A stretch of 15,674 nt of DNA. Source: Gallispira sp964526435. GTDB taxonomy: Bacteria; Bacillota; Clostridia; Lachnospirales; CAG-274. Position 1 is the first letter of the stretch; each line of letters begins with the position of its first letter. The position numbers and the translations under genes were made by a program. The notes beneath the pieces were generated by a model. That model did not search any database. It saw only the letters and a program-made list of their open reading frames with translations, and had not been told where the DNA came from. Location: assembly GCA_964526435.1 (NCBI GenBank), contig CAZGIC010000049.1, positions 1 to 15,674 of the forward strand, written 5' to 3'. This document shows, in pieces, positions 1 through 8,006 of this stretch.

Positions 1-22
1 CCCTTGACAACTTACTTTGAAA

Positions 23-52
23 TTAAAGTGTAACCAATCATTGACACTTTAA
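23..52. repeat. 9-bp palindrome upstream of the rimP promoter
   Basis: Bases 23-31 (TTAAAGTGT) are perfectly complementary to 44-52, with a 12-base spacer. No U-run follows on the + strand. It could be a weak terminator of an upstream gene outside the window or a dyad binding site. A TTGACA hexamer (41-46) overlaps it, but no good -10 lies 17 bases further on. Function is not assigned. Confidence 0.4.
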
Positions 53-84
53 CATTATAAATTTTACATAAATTAAAAAAATAC

Positions 85-113
85 TTGCAATTATATAGGA
101 AATGTGGTATAAT
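85..113 (+). promoter_or_regulatory. sigma-A promoter of the rimP-nusA-infB operon
   Basis: TTGCAA (85-90), a 17-base spacer and a perfect TATAAT (108-113) form a near-consensus vegetative promoter. TG at 105-106 adds an extended -10. Transcription should begin near 120, giving a leader of about 80 nt before rimP. I see no other convincing promoter inside the operon down to ribF. Confidence 0.85.
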
Positions 114-140
114 ATCACTGTTGAATGTTGTGCTATGTGG

Positions 141-161
141 AGAGTGGGTTAATCCCACTCT
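141..161 (+). promoter_or_regulatory. rimP leader hairpin
   Basis: AGAGTGGG (141-148) pairs perfectly with CCCACTCT (154-161) around a five-base loop, and the sequence then runs TGTTTTA. The stem lies in the short 5' leader between the operon promoter and the rimP ribosome-binding site. A compact G/C-rich stem followed by a U-rich stretch resembles a weak intrinsic terminator or pause. Feedback by NusA on its own operon is known in E. coli, so attenuation or pausing here is plausible but inferred. Confidence 0.6.
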
Positions 162-199
162 TGTTTTATGTATATATGAAAAGTTAAGGAGGAGATATT

Positions 200-661
200 T
201 TGCAGGCAAAGGAAATAATAAGGCTTGCAGAGGAAGCCGTAATGCCTATACTTGAAAGCAAGGGTTTTGAATTTGTTGACTGTGAATTTGTAAAGGAAGG
301 TCCTGACAAGTATCTGAGAATTTACATTGACAAAGAGGGCGGAATCAATATTAATGACTGCGAGTATGTGAGCAGGGCTCTTGATGAAAAACTGGGGGAT
401 GACCTTACAGAAGAACCATATATTATGGAGGTAAGTTCTCCCGGAATTGACAGAGTACTTAAAAGGGATAAGGAATATGTAAAGTACAGGGACAGACTTG
501 TAGATGTAAAGCTATTTAAAGCCGTAAATGGTGTTAAGGAGTTCAGAGGAAATCTTGAAGGACTTATTGACGGTAATGTTGTTATTGTCACAGAAGATGG
601 AGAAAGACTTGAATTTAATAAAAAAGATGTTGCAGCTACAAGGCTGGCTGTAGTTTTTTAA
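200..661 (+). CDS. rimP: Ribosome maturation factor RimP
   Basis: This encodes a 153-residue protein of the RimP (YlxS/DUF150) family, a cytoplasmic factor needed for 30S subunit maturation. The N-terminal alpha/beta domain (about 1-85) includes the conserved stretch around YIMEVSSPGIDRVL. The C-terminal SH3-like domain (about 90-153) ends VAATRLAVVF. Length matches the family. The start is TTG, chosen because a strong AAGGAGGAG lies 5-6 bases upstream at 186-194. It is the first gene of the operon, 19 nt before nusA, the usual bacterial arrangement. Nothing looks damaged. Confidence 0.96.
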   Translation: MQAKEIIRLAEEAVMPILESKGFEFVDCEFVKEGPDKYLRIYIDKEGGININDCEYVSRALDEKLGDDLTEEPYIMEVSSPGIDRVLKRDKEYVKYRDRLVDVKLFKAVNGVKEFRGNLEGLIDGNVVIVTEDGERLEFNKKDVAATRLAVVF

Positions 662-680
662 TACAGGAGGATTGTTTAAT

Positions 681-1913
681 ATGGATGGTGCTGAGTTAAT
701 TAAAGCTTTAGACCTGGTTGGCAAGGAAAAAGGTGTTGATAAGGAAATTATATTTGAGGCTATTGAAAATTCTCTTGCCACTGCCTGTAAGAAGGTTTAT
801 GGAAATTATTCCAATATGAGAGTTGAAATTGACAGGGAAACCGGAGAAATGAAAGCTTATGCAAGGAGAGAAGTTGTAGAAGAAGTTGTAGATGATTTTA
901 CAGACATTTCACTTGAAGAAGCAAGAGCTCTTAATCCTACTTATGAATTAGGTGACTTTGTTGATGAAGATATTACTCCTAAGGACTTTGGCAGAAGTGC
1001 TTCTCAAAGTGCAAAGCAGATAATTGTACAGAAGCTGAGAGAGGCTGAAAGAGAAAAAATATACAACGAATTTGCCGCTAAAGAAAGAGATTGTGACACT
1101 GCTATTGTTGAAAGAACAGACAGCAGGGGCAATGTAATTGTAAAGCTTGGAAAAATGGATGCGGTTTTGCAGCTTTCTGAGCAGATACCGGGAGAAAGTT
1201 ACAATGTAAATGACAGAATAAAGGTATATATTTTAAAGGTTATAAAGACAAACAAGGACCCTCAGATAAAAGTTTCAAGAACTCATTATGAGCTTATAAA
1301 AAGACTTTTTGAGCTGGAGTCTCCTGAAGTTTTCGACGGTACAGTTGAAATAAAGGCTATAGCAAGAGAAGCAGGCTCAAGAGCTAAAATGGCTGTATAT
1401 TCAAATGTGGAAGGCGTTGATGCCGTTGGTGCCTGTGTGGGACAAAACGGTATAAGAGTTGATGCTATTGTAAGTGAGCTTAATGGTGAAAAAATTGACG
1501 TAATTCCATGGAGCGAGGATCCGGCAGAATATATTAATGCAGCTTTAAGACCGGCAAAGGTTCTGACTGTTGAAATCAATGAAAATTCAGAAGAAAAGAG
1601 TGCAAAAGTTGTTGTGCCTGATACTCAGCTTTCACTTGCAATAGGCAAGGAAGGTCAGAATGTAAGACTTGCTGCAAAGCTTACAGGCTGGAAAATCGAT
1701 ATTAAGAGTGAAACTCAGGCAAGGGCAACTAATTTTGTAAATTTCGGTGATGATGAAGAAAGTGTCGGCGAAGAAGAAACAATTGTCGATAACAATGAGG
1801 AAATTGTCGAAGAATATGAAATGATTGTCGATGATAATGAGGAAATTGCCGAAGAAGAAACAATTGTCGATTATGAAAACTTATCAGAAGAAAGTGATGA
1901 AGCTGAAGAATAA
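681..1913 (+). CDS. nusA: Transcription termination/antitermination factor NusA
   Basis: NusA binds RNA polymerase and nascent RNA and modulates pausing, intrinsic termination and antitermination. The 410-residue product has the RNAP-binding N-terminal domain (about 1-125), an S1 domain (about 137-200), KH1 (about 230-285, GQNG near 253) and KH2 (about 290-345, GKEGQNVRLAAKLTG near 320). Like other Gram-positive NusA proteins it lacks the E. coli C-terminal acidic repeat domains. Residues about 350-410 instead form a strongly acidic Glu/Asp tail of imperfect repeats (units resembling EEETIVD and NEEIVEE). An in-frame TTG at 672 sits directly against the AGGAGG (665-670), so ATG 681, ten bases downstream, is the better start. 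Confidence 0.97.
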   Translation: MDGAELIKALDLVGKEKGVDKEIIFEAIENSLATACKKVYGNYSNMRVEIDRETGEMKAYARREVVEEVVDDFTDISLEEARALNPTYELGDFVDEDITPKDFGRSASQSAKQIIVQKLREAEREKIYNEFAAKERDCDTAIVERTDSRGNVIVKLGKMDAVLQLSEQIPGESYNVNDRIKVYILKVIKTNKDPQIKVSRTHYELIKRLFELESPEVFDGTVEIKAIAREAGSRAKMAVYSNVEGVDAVGACVGQNGIRVDAIVSELNGEKIDVIPWSEDPAEYINAALRPAKVLTVEINENSEEKSAKVVVPDTQLSLAIGKEGQNVRLAAKLTGWKIDIKSETQARATNFVNFGDDEESVGEEETIVDNNEEIVEEYEMIVDDNEEIAEEETIVDYENLSEESDEAEE

Positions 1914-1931
1914 GCAGGGGAGGCAGTTGCT

Positions 1932-2198
1932 ATGATCAAGAAAAAGGTACCTATGAGAAAATGCACAGGCTGCCAGGAAATGAAAAATAAAAAGGAGCTT
2001 ATTCGTGTAGTCAGAAATGATGAGGGTGAGTTTTCACTTGATACTACAGGTAAGAAACCAGGCAGAGGAGCATATGTTTGTAAAAATATAGAATGTCTTG
2101 AAAAGGCATGTAAAAACAGGGGACTTGAACGTTCTTTCAGGCAGGCGGTGCCTAAGGATCTTTATGAAGAGCTGAAAAAACAGCTGGAGGAAATGTAA
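1932..2198 (+). CDS. rnpM: YlxR/RnpM family RNA-binding protein
   Basis: This 88-residue basic protein belongs to the YlxR (DUF448) family, nearly always encoded between nusA and ylxQ/infB. The N-terminal MRKCTGCQ with a paired CxxC and the later GRGAYVC segment are the family signatures. The B. subtilis member has been reported to bind RNase P RNA and modulate its activity, hence the symbol rnpM; older names are ylxR or ynzC-region DUF448. The start is ATG preceded by GGGGAGG (about 1917-1923). The stop overlaps the next start as TAATG, so translation of the two genes is probably coupled. Confidence 0.93.
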   Translation: MIKKKVPMRKCTGCQEMKNKKELIRVVRNDEGEFSLDTTGKKPGRGAYVCKNIECLEKACKNRGLERSFRQAVPKDLYEELKKQLEEM

Positions 2199-2506
2199 TG
2201 GAGAGAAAAATTCAGTCATTGCTTTCCCTGTGCCAGAGAGCAGGAAAAATTGTTACAGGCGAGGATACTGTCGAGATAAATATTAAAAAGGGAAGTGCTT
2301 TCCTTGTAATTATAGCAGGAGATGCTTCCGAAAATACTAAAAATAAATTTGTAAACAAGTGTAAATACTATAATGTTCCGTATTATACTTGTTATACCAA
2401 GGAAGAACTAAGCGGTTGTATAGGTAAATATAACAGGTCTGTATATGCAATAACTGAAGTTAATTTTGCAAAGAAATTGAGAATGGAGCTTAGTGATATG
2501 ATGTAA
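2198..2506 (+). CDS. ylxQ: YlxQ, L7Ae-family K-turn RNA-binding protein
   Basis: This encodes 102 residues of the L7Ae/L30e/S12e/Gadd45 fold. Visible signatures are the N-terminal LLSLCQRAGKIVTGEDTV segment and the central hydrophobic strand LVIIAGDAS followed by N/K-rich helix residues. YlxQ homologues bind kink-turn RNA; the cellular target is not settled. ATG 2198 shares one base with the ylxR stop, and a GGAGG inside the end of ylxR (2187-2191) serves as ribosome-binding site. A 45-nt gap with a small TGGT-ATA-ACCA dyad separates it from infB. Confidence 0.92.
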   Translation: MERKIQSLLSLCQRAGKIVTGEDTVEINIKKGSAFLVIIAGDASENTKNKFVNKCKYYNVPYYTCYTKEELSGCIGKYNRSVYAITEVNFAKKLRMELSDMM

Positions 2507-2551
2507 TTGTAGTAGTGGTATAACCATATTAATTGATAGGAGGTGTTTCTT

Positions 2552-4834
2552 TTGTCAAAAACTAGAGTACATGAATTAGCAAAGACATTGGAAATCAGCA
2601 GTAAAGAGCTTCTTGCAAAGCTTAATGAAATGGGTATTGAGGCAAAAAGTCATTCAAGCGGACTTGATGATGAAGCGGTGAAAAAGGTCATGGAATTCTA
2701 TGGCAAGAAAAATTCAGCCGATACAGCAAAAGAAGAAAAGAAGGAAGAAAGGAAGCATCAGTCTGATAAAAGAGAAAAGACTGTAGACAATATGCAGAAA
2801 ATGAATGATAAAAAGCCTGAACATAAAGGTGAGAGAAAGCCCGAACACAGGCATGACGGAAATAAAAACAGGAATAACGAAAACAGGGCTGAAAAACAGC
2901 ATGAAAACAAATACCGTGACAACAAAAAGCAGGAAAGCAGACAAGAGCATAAAAATGCAGGTAATGATGAGTTTAAGAGCTTAAATAATAACGGCGGAAA
3001 GAAAAATAAAAAGAATAAGAAAAATAAAAACAAGAACTTTAATCAGGCTGTTATTGCTGCGGAAGAAAGTGCGGCAGATGAAATACTTGAAATACAGATA
3101 GCTGATAAAATAACTGTAAAGGAACTGGCAGAAAAAATAAATAAGCCTGCTTCTGCAGTTATTATGGAGCTTATGAAATCAGGTATTATGGCTACTGCTA
3201 ATCAGGAAATAGACTTTGAAACTGCTGAAAAACTTTGTGAAAGTTTTGATATAATTGTTGAAAAAGCAGAGGAAATAGACCTTCTTGAAGAAGCATTCAG
3301 AGAAGAGGTAGACGCAGAAGAGGATCTTGTTGAAAGACCGCCTGTTGTTGTGGTTATGGGTCACGTTGACCATGGTAAGACATCTCTTCTTGACGCTATA
3401 AGACATTCTCATGTGACAGCAAAGGAAGCCGGAGGTATTACTCAGCACATTGGTGCCTATACTGTGTCTATTGACGGAAAGCCTATTACATTCCTTGATA
3501 CACCGGGACATGAGGCATTTACTGCAATGAGAATGAGAGGTGCTCAGGTAACTGATATTGCAATTCTTGTTGTTGCGGCTGATGACGGTGTTATGCCTCA
3601 GACAATAGAGGCTATTAACCATGCAAAGGCTGCAGGGGTTGAAATAATAGTTGCTATAAATAAAATTGACAAACCCGGAGCTAATCCTGACAGAGTTAAG
3701 CAGGAATTGGTAGAATATGGACTGGTTGCTGAGGACTGGGGCGGAGATACTATATGTGTGCCTGTTTCAGCAGTAAGCAAGGAGGGTATAAATAACCTTC
3801 TTGAAATGATAATAATTGTTGCTGAAATGAAAGAGTTAAAGGCTAATCCAAACAAGAGAGCAAGGGGTAACATTATTGAAGCTCAGCTTGACAAGGGCAG
3901 AGGTGCTGTTGCTACTGTACTTGTACAGAGCGGTACGTTAAATGTAGGGGATCCTATTGTTGCAGGTTCATCTTACGGAAGAATAAGGGCAATGATGAAT
4001 GACAAGGGTCAGAAAGTCAAGAAAGCAGGTCCTTCAATGCCTGTGGAGATACTTGGACTTAATGAAGTGCCTATGGCAGGGGATATGTTCTATGTTGCCG
4101 AAAATGAAAAACAGGCAAGACAGGTTGCCGAGTCCGTAATTGCAAAGGGAAGAGAGGAACTCCTTAAGGATACACCTCAGAAAGTCAGTCTTGATGACCT
4201 TTTCAACCAGATACAAAGCGGTAATGTAAAAGAGCTTAATATTGTAATAAAGGCTGATGTACAGGGTTCTGTTGAGGCTGTTAAGCAGAGTCTTGAAAAG
4301 CTTTCAAATGATGAAGTAAGAATAAAAACAATACACGGAGGTGTAGGTGCAGTTACTGAGTCTGACGTTATGCTTGCAAGTGCATCAAATGCAATTATAA
4401 TAGGATTTAATGTAAGACCTGAGGCTTCTGCTAAAAATGTTGCTGAAGATCAGAAGGTTGATATAAGACTGTACAGAATTATATACAATGCAATTGAGGA
4501 TATAACTGCCGCTATGAAGGGTATGCTCGACCCTGTATATGAAGAAAAGGTATTGGGTCATGCCGAAATAAGACAGTTATTTAAGGCAAGCGGTGTAGGA
4601 ACAATAGGCGGTTCTTATGTTACAGACGGTAAGTTTGTGAGAAATGCCAAGGTAAGGATAATAAGAGACGGCGTTGTTGTTTATGACGGTGAGCTTGCTA
4701 CATTGAGAAGATTTAAAGATGATGTTAAAGAAGTCAATGCAGGATATGAATGCGGTCTTCTCTTTAACAAATTTAACGATATTAAGGAAGGCGACATTGT
4801 GGAAGCCTTTGTTATGGAGGAAATTAAGCGTTAA
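2552..4834 (+). CDS. infB: Translation initiation factor IF-2
   Basis: IF2 is the GTPase that brings fMet-tRNA to the 30S subunit and promotes 70S joining. The product has 760 residues. It starts with an IF2_N-type module (SKTRVHELAKTLEISS), followed by a highly charged Lys/Asn/Glu-rich linker (about 55-165) and a second IF2_N module (about 185-235). The G domain carries G1 GHVDHGKT (270-277), DTPGH (316-320), NKID (370-373) and SAV (406-408). Domains II, III and the fMet-tRNA-binding C-terminal domain follow. A longer reading from GTG 2543 overlaps the AGGAGGTG site (2538-2545), so the TTG at 2552, six bases downstream, is the start. The stop overlaps rbfA as TAATG. Confidence 0.97.
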   Translation: MSKTRVHELAKTLEISSKELLAKLNEMGIEAKSHSSGLDDEAVKKVMEFYGKKNSADTAKEEKKEERKHQSDKREKTVDNMQKMNDKKPEHKGERKPEHRHDGNKNRNNENRAEKQHENKYRDNKKQESRQEHKNAGNDEFKSLNNNGGKKNKKNKKNKNKNFNQAVIAAEESAADEILEIQIADKITVKELAEKINKPASAVIMELMKSGIMATANQEIDFETAEKLCESFDIIVEKAEEIDLLEEAFREEVDAEEDLVERPPVVVVMGHVDHGKTSLLDAIRHSHVTAKEAGGITQHIGAYTVSIDGKPITFLDTPGHEAFTAMRMRGAQVTDIAILVVAADDGVMPQTIEAINHAKAAGVEIIVAINKIDKPGANPDRVKQELVEYGLVAEDWGGDTICVPVSAVSKEGINNLLEMIIIVAEMKELKANPNKRARGNIIEAQLDKGRGAVATVLVQSGTLNVGDPIVAGSSYGRIRAMMNDKGQKVKKAGPSMPVEILGLNEVPMAGDMFYVAENEKQARQVAESVIAKGREELLKDTPQKVSLDDLFNQIQSGNVKELNIVIKADVQGSVEAVKQSLEKLSNDEVRIKTIHGGVGAVTESDVMLASASNAIIIGFNVRPEASAKNVAEDQKVDIRLYRIIYNAIEDITAAMKGMLDPVYEEKVLGHAEIRQLFKASGVGTIGGSYVTDGKFVRNAKVRIIRDGVVVYDGELATLRRFKDDVKEVNAGYECGLLFNKFNDIKEGDIVEAFVMEEIKR

Positions 4835-5187
4835 TGAAAACCAGTAACAGAATGATTCGTATAAATGACGAAATAAAAAAAGAACTTTCAGAAATTTTAA
4901 GAGCTGATTTAAAGGATCCGAGAATAGGGGTTATTACATCTGTAATAAAGGTTGAAACAACAAATGACCTTAAATACTGCAAGGTGTATATAAGCGTTCT
5001 CGGTGACGAAGAAAAGAAAAATGAAGTTATGTCTGTAATAAAGGGTGCAAACGGATTTATAAGAAGCCTTATAGCAAGGAGAATAAATCTTAGAATTACA
5101 CCTGAGTTCAGATTTATACTTGATGATTCTCTTGACTACAGCTTTAAAATAGACAAAATATTAAAGGATATTAACAGCGGGGAGTAA
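4834..5187 (+). CDS. rbfA: Ribosome-binding factor A
   Basis: RbfA is a KH-like protein that binds immature 30S subunits and assists 16S rRNA 5'-end processing. The 117-residue product has the typical start RMIRINDEIKKELSEIL, DLKDPRIG, the strand KYCKVYISVLGD and the RITPEFRFILDDS segment. Length matches the family. Its ATG shares a base with the infB stop, and a GGAGG lies within the infB end (4816-4820). One base separates its stop from the nrnA start. RimP, RbfA and IF2 act on the same subunit, so co-transcription makes sense. Confidence 0.95.
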   Translation: MKTSNRMIRINDEIKKELSEILRADLKDPRIGVITSVIKVETTNDLKYCKVYISVLGDEEKKNEVMSVIKGANGFIRSLIARRINLRITPEFRFILDDSLDYSFKIDKILKDINSGE

Positions 5188-5188
5188 G

Positions 5189-6139
5189 ATGTCTATGTAT
5201 GAAAATTCCATACTTAAAGATATAGAAAATGTGCAGACTGTATATATTACAGGTCATATTAATCCCGACGGTGACTGCATAGGTTCAGCCTTCGGCTTTG
5301 CTCTTGCTATGGCTGAACTTGGCAAAAAGCCTGTAATTCTTATTGAGGATTATGCCGAAAGATTTGACATTCTTGAGGGCAGGCAGTATGTTTACAGAGG
5401 GGATTACGATGAGTTGTGCCCTGATATAATGTTTTCAATTGACTGTGCTGACAAGGCAAGACTGGGAGAGGCTGAAAAGGTCTTTGAAAGGGCTAAGTAT
5501 ACTTACAATATTGACCACCATATAAGCAACACTTGTTTTGCTGATGTTAATATTGTAAACGGCAGGGCTTCTTCCGCCTGTGAGGTCGTTTATGAAATTA
5601 TAAAGGACTTTGTAAATATTGACAAGGATATTGCATCAGCTCTTTATACAGGCATACTTACCGATACGGGAGGATTCAGACATAATTCCACATCTGAAAG
5701 AACTCATCAGATAGCAGGAAAACTTGTGTCTTCAGGTGTGGATACTCCTCTGATCCATACAAAGTTTCTTATGGAACACAGCCTTACTGATGTTAAAATA
5801 TTTGTAAAGGCTATTGAAAAAATGAAGCTTGAGGACGGAATAGCCTATACTTATGTTACGGCAGAGGATATGGCTTTGTGCGGAGCTTCTTCTAAAAATC
5901 TGGATGCTGTAGTGGGGTATCTTCTCAATACTGAGGGAGCTGAAGTTTCTGTGTTTGCAAGTGAGAGAGCTGAGGGCATTGCAAAGCTCAGTTTCAGGTC
6001 AAAGAGTGCAGATGTAAATGAAATTGCTTCCATCTTCGGAGGCGGCGGACATATTCTTGCTGCCGGGGCTGCTGTAAAAGGCAATGTGAGAGAAGTACTT
6101 GATATGGCTGTAAATGAAGTCAGGAAAAGATTAAAATGA
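5189..6139 (+). CDS. nrnA: DHH/DHHA1 phosphoesterase, NrnA-type nanoRNase/pAp phosphatase
   Basis: This 316-residue DHH-family hydrolase should degrade short oligoribonucleotides and dephosphorylate 3'-phosphoadenosine 5'-phosphate, as NrnA does in Firmicutes that lack Orn. The metal-binding motifs are complete: H23 and D27/D29 in GHINPDGDCIGS, DCAD near residue 85, D109-H110-H111, and TDTGGFRH near 155. The DHHA1 substrate-binding motif GGGGH lies at 284-288. ATG 5189 follows GGGGAG by about five bases; ATG 5195 is an alternative. It overlaps truB by four bases (ATGA). The rbfA-nrnA-truB order is common in Firmicutes. Confidence 0.93.
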   Translation: MSMYENSILKDIENVQTVYITGHINPDGDCIGSAFGFALAMAELGKKPVILIEDYAERFDILEGRQYVYRGDYDELCPDIMFSIDCADKARLGEAEKVFERAKYTYNIDHHISNTCFADVNIVNGRASSACEVVYEIIKDFVNIDKDIASALYTGILTDTGGFRHNSTSERTHQIAGKLVSSGVDTPLIHTKFLMEHSLTDVKIFVKAIEKMKLEDGIAYTYVTAEDMALCGASSKNLDAVVGYLLNTEGAEVSVFASERAEGIAKLSFRSKSADVNEIASIFGGGGHILAAGAAVKGNVREVLDMAVNEVRKRLK

Positions 6140-7041
6140 CAAATGATAATTCAATTATAGGTGTAATAAATATTTATAAGGAAAGAGGCTTTACCTCCCA
6201 TGATGTTGTAAACATTGTCAGGAAAAGCCTTGGAAGAGTGAAAACGGGGCACACAGGCACCCTTGACCCTGATGCGGAAGGTGTTCTGCCAATATGTGTG
6301 GGAAAGGCTACAAAGCTTGCTGACTATATGGCCGCAGAAATAAAGGAGTATAAGGCTGAAATTACATTGGGAATTACAACTACCACAGAAGATATATGGG
6401 GAGATGTAATTGAAGAAAAAAATGCAGACTTAAGTGAAGAAGAAGTCCGCAGGGCAATAATGAGCTTTATAGGCGAATACAGCCAGAAGCCTCCTATGTA
6501 TTCAGCAGTAAAGGTCAACGGTAAAAAACTTTATGAGCTTGCCCGTGAAGGAATTGAAGTTGAAAGAAAGACAAGAATTATAAATATATATGAAATAAGC
6601 AATATAAAAAAGCTTGAAAGTAACAGGTATGAATTTTGTGTGCTGTGTTCAAAGGGAACATATATAAGGACTCTTTGCAAGGACATTGGCGAAAAACTTG
6701 GCTGCGGCGGGTGTATGTCGGCACTTACAAGGACAAGAAGCGGTAATTTCTATATTGAGGACAGTATAAAAATTGAAGAATTTAAAAAAGCCGTTTCAGA
6801 AAACAGAACAGATGAAATTATTATACCTGTTGAAAAAATTCTTGAAAATTATAAAAAGGTACATATCAGCAGCAAGGCTGAAAAATATGCAGCCAACGGA
6901 AATAAAATCAGCTTATCCTATGTTAAGGAAAAGGGAATGGCTGAGGGAGAAAAAGTTGTTGCTGTTGACAGTGAAAAGAGAATTGTTGGTATTTATGATG
7001 TAAAAGGGGACTTTATTAAGCCCGTAACTATGTTGATTTAG
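6136..7041 (+). CDS. truB: tRNA pseudouridine(55) synthase TruB
   Basis: TruB isomerises U55 in the T-psi-C loop of tRNAs. The 301-residue protein begins with the expected GVINIYKERGFTSHDVV. Its catalytic motif is GHTGTLDPDAEGVLP, with the nucleophilic Asp at residue 44. KPPMYSAVKVNGKKLYELAREG and the CSKGTYIRTLCKDIG motif follow. The C-terminal region (about 235-301) fits the PUA-like tail. ATG overlaps the nrnA stop as ATGA, indicating translational coupling. Family length is normal and all key residues are present. Confidence 0.96.
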   Translation: MTNDNSIIGVINIYKERGFTSHDVVNIVRKSLGRVKTGHTGTLDPDAEGVLPICVGKATKLADYMAAEIKEYKAEITLGITTTTEDIWGDVIEEKNADLSEEEVRRAIMSFIGEYSQKPPMYSAVKVNGKKLYELAREGIEVERKTRIINIYEISNIKKLESNRYEFCVLCSKGTYIRTLCKDIGEKLGCGGCMSALTRTRSGNFYIEDSIKIEEFKKAVSENRTDEIIIPVEKILENYKKVHISSKAEKYAANGNKISLSYVKEKGMAEGEKVVAVDSEKRIVGIYDVKGDFIKPVTMLI

Positions 7042-7050
7042 GGTGATTTT

Positions 7051-7995
7051 ATGATAGTAATAGAAAAAAGTGCAGAATTTAATATAAAAGAACCTACTGC
7101 AGTTACTTTAGGTAATTTTGACGGTGTGCATCTGGGGCATCAGAAACTTGTGCAGATGGTTTTGGAATATGCAAAAGTGTATGGACTTAAGAGTGTGGTT
7201 TTTTCTTTTGACCCTCATCCCAGAGAGTTTTTTGAGGGTGAAAAGAATTTTAAAACAATGTTTTCAATTGAAGAAAAGAAGTATATAATTGAAAATCTTG
7301 GAGTGGATATACTTGTGCAGTACCCCTTTGACAGAAATTTTTCAGCACTTTCTCCAAGTGAGTTTATGGCTCTTTTTGTTGAAAGAACAAATTGCAGGGT
7401 ACTTGTTGTGGGAGAAAATTATTACTTTGGTAAGGATAAAGCCGGCAACATAAATACCTTAAAAGAACTTGGGGAAGAAAGGGGCGTAAAGGTTATTGGT
7501 GTTCCAAGGGTAAAAATACATGATGTGAGAGTCAGCAGTACAAGAATAAGGGGATTTATAAATTACGGTGATATGGAAACTGTTACAAAGCTCCTTAATA
7601 AGCCTTATTTTGTTATCGGCGAGGTTGTTCACGGCGACGGGAGAGGCAGGGGAATGAATTTCCCTACAATTAATATTCAGCCCCCTCAAAAAAAGCTGCT
7701 GCCTCCTGACGGAGTATATTTTTCAAGAGTGTGGATCGACGGAAAAGTTTACCCCGGAATGTCCAATATAGGTGTAAATCCTACATTTAACGGAGAGGCA
7801 AGAAAAATAGAAACTCATATATTTGACTTTGATGAAAATGTGTATGGCAAAAAAGCTATGGTGGGTTTATACAGAAGAATAAGAAATGAAAGAAAATTCA
7901 AAGATGTTAATGAATTGACGGAACAGCTTAATGAAGATAAGGAACTTTGCAGAAAATATGCTGATGAAGGGTTTCTTAAGGAGTTTGGCTTGTAA
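7051..7995 (+). CDS. ribF: Bifunctional riboflavin kinase/FAD synthetase
   Basis: RibF phosphorylates riboflavin to FMN and adenylates FMN to FAD. The N-terminal nucleotidyltransferase domain (about 1-180) carries the HxGH motif in GNFDGVHLGH (H27, G29, H30) and SSTRIR near 165. The C-terminal riboflavin kinase domain (about 183-314) shows GEVVHGDGRGRG and the PTIN motif (P205-N208). The 314-residue length is typical. Its ATG lies nine bases after the truB stop, with a modest AGGGTGA site overlapping that stop. In B. subtilis, rpsO follows the equivalent gene; here an acyltransferase does. Confidence 0.95.
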   Translation: MIVIEKSAEFNIKEPTAVTLGNFDGVHLGHQKLVQMVLEYAKVYGLKSVVFSFDPHPREFFEGEKNFKTMFSIEEKKYIIENLGVDILVQYPFDRNFSALSPSEFMALFVERTNCRVLVVGENYYFGKDKAGNINTLKELGEERGVKVIGVPRVKIHDVRVSSTRIRGFINYGDMETVTKLLNKPYFVIGEVVHGDGRGRGMNFPTINIQPPQKKLLPPDGVYFSRVWIDGKVYPGMSNIGVNPTFNGEARKIETHIFDFDENVYGKKAMVGLYRRIRNERKFKDVNELTEQLNEDKELCRKYADEGFLKEFGL

Positions 7996-8006
7996 GAGGT
8001 GATGCC

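Noticed and set aside
41..69. Second promoter with TTGACA at 41-46
   Set aside because: At 17-base spacing the -10 would be TTACAT, and the better TATAAA is only nine bases away. The 85-113 promoter is far stronger.
672..680. NusA start at TTG 672
   Set aside because: It is one base from the AGGAGG, too close for initiation. ATG 681 has ten-base spacing and gives the usual NusA start.
2543..2551. IF2 start at GTG 2543
   Set aside because: The codon is part of the AGGAGGTG ribosome-binding site. TTG 2552 is correctly spaced.
3179..3622. 147-residue minus-strand reading frame inside infB
   Set aside because: It is a shadow of the IF2 G-domain coding region; the + strand carries complete conserved motifs.
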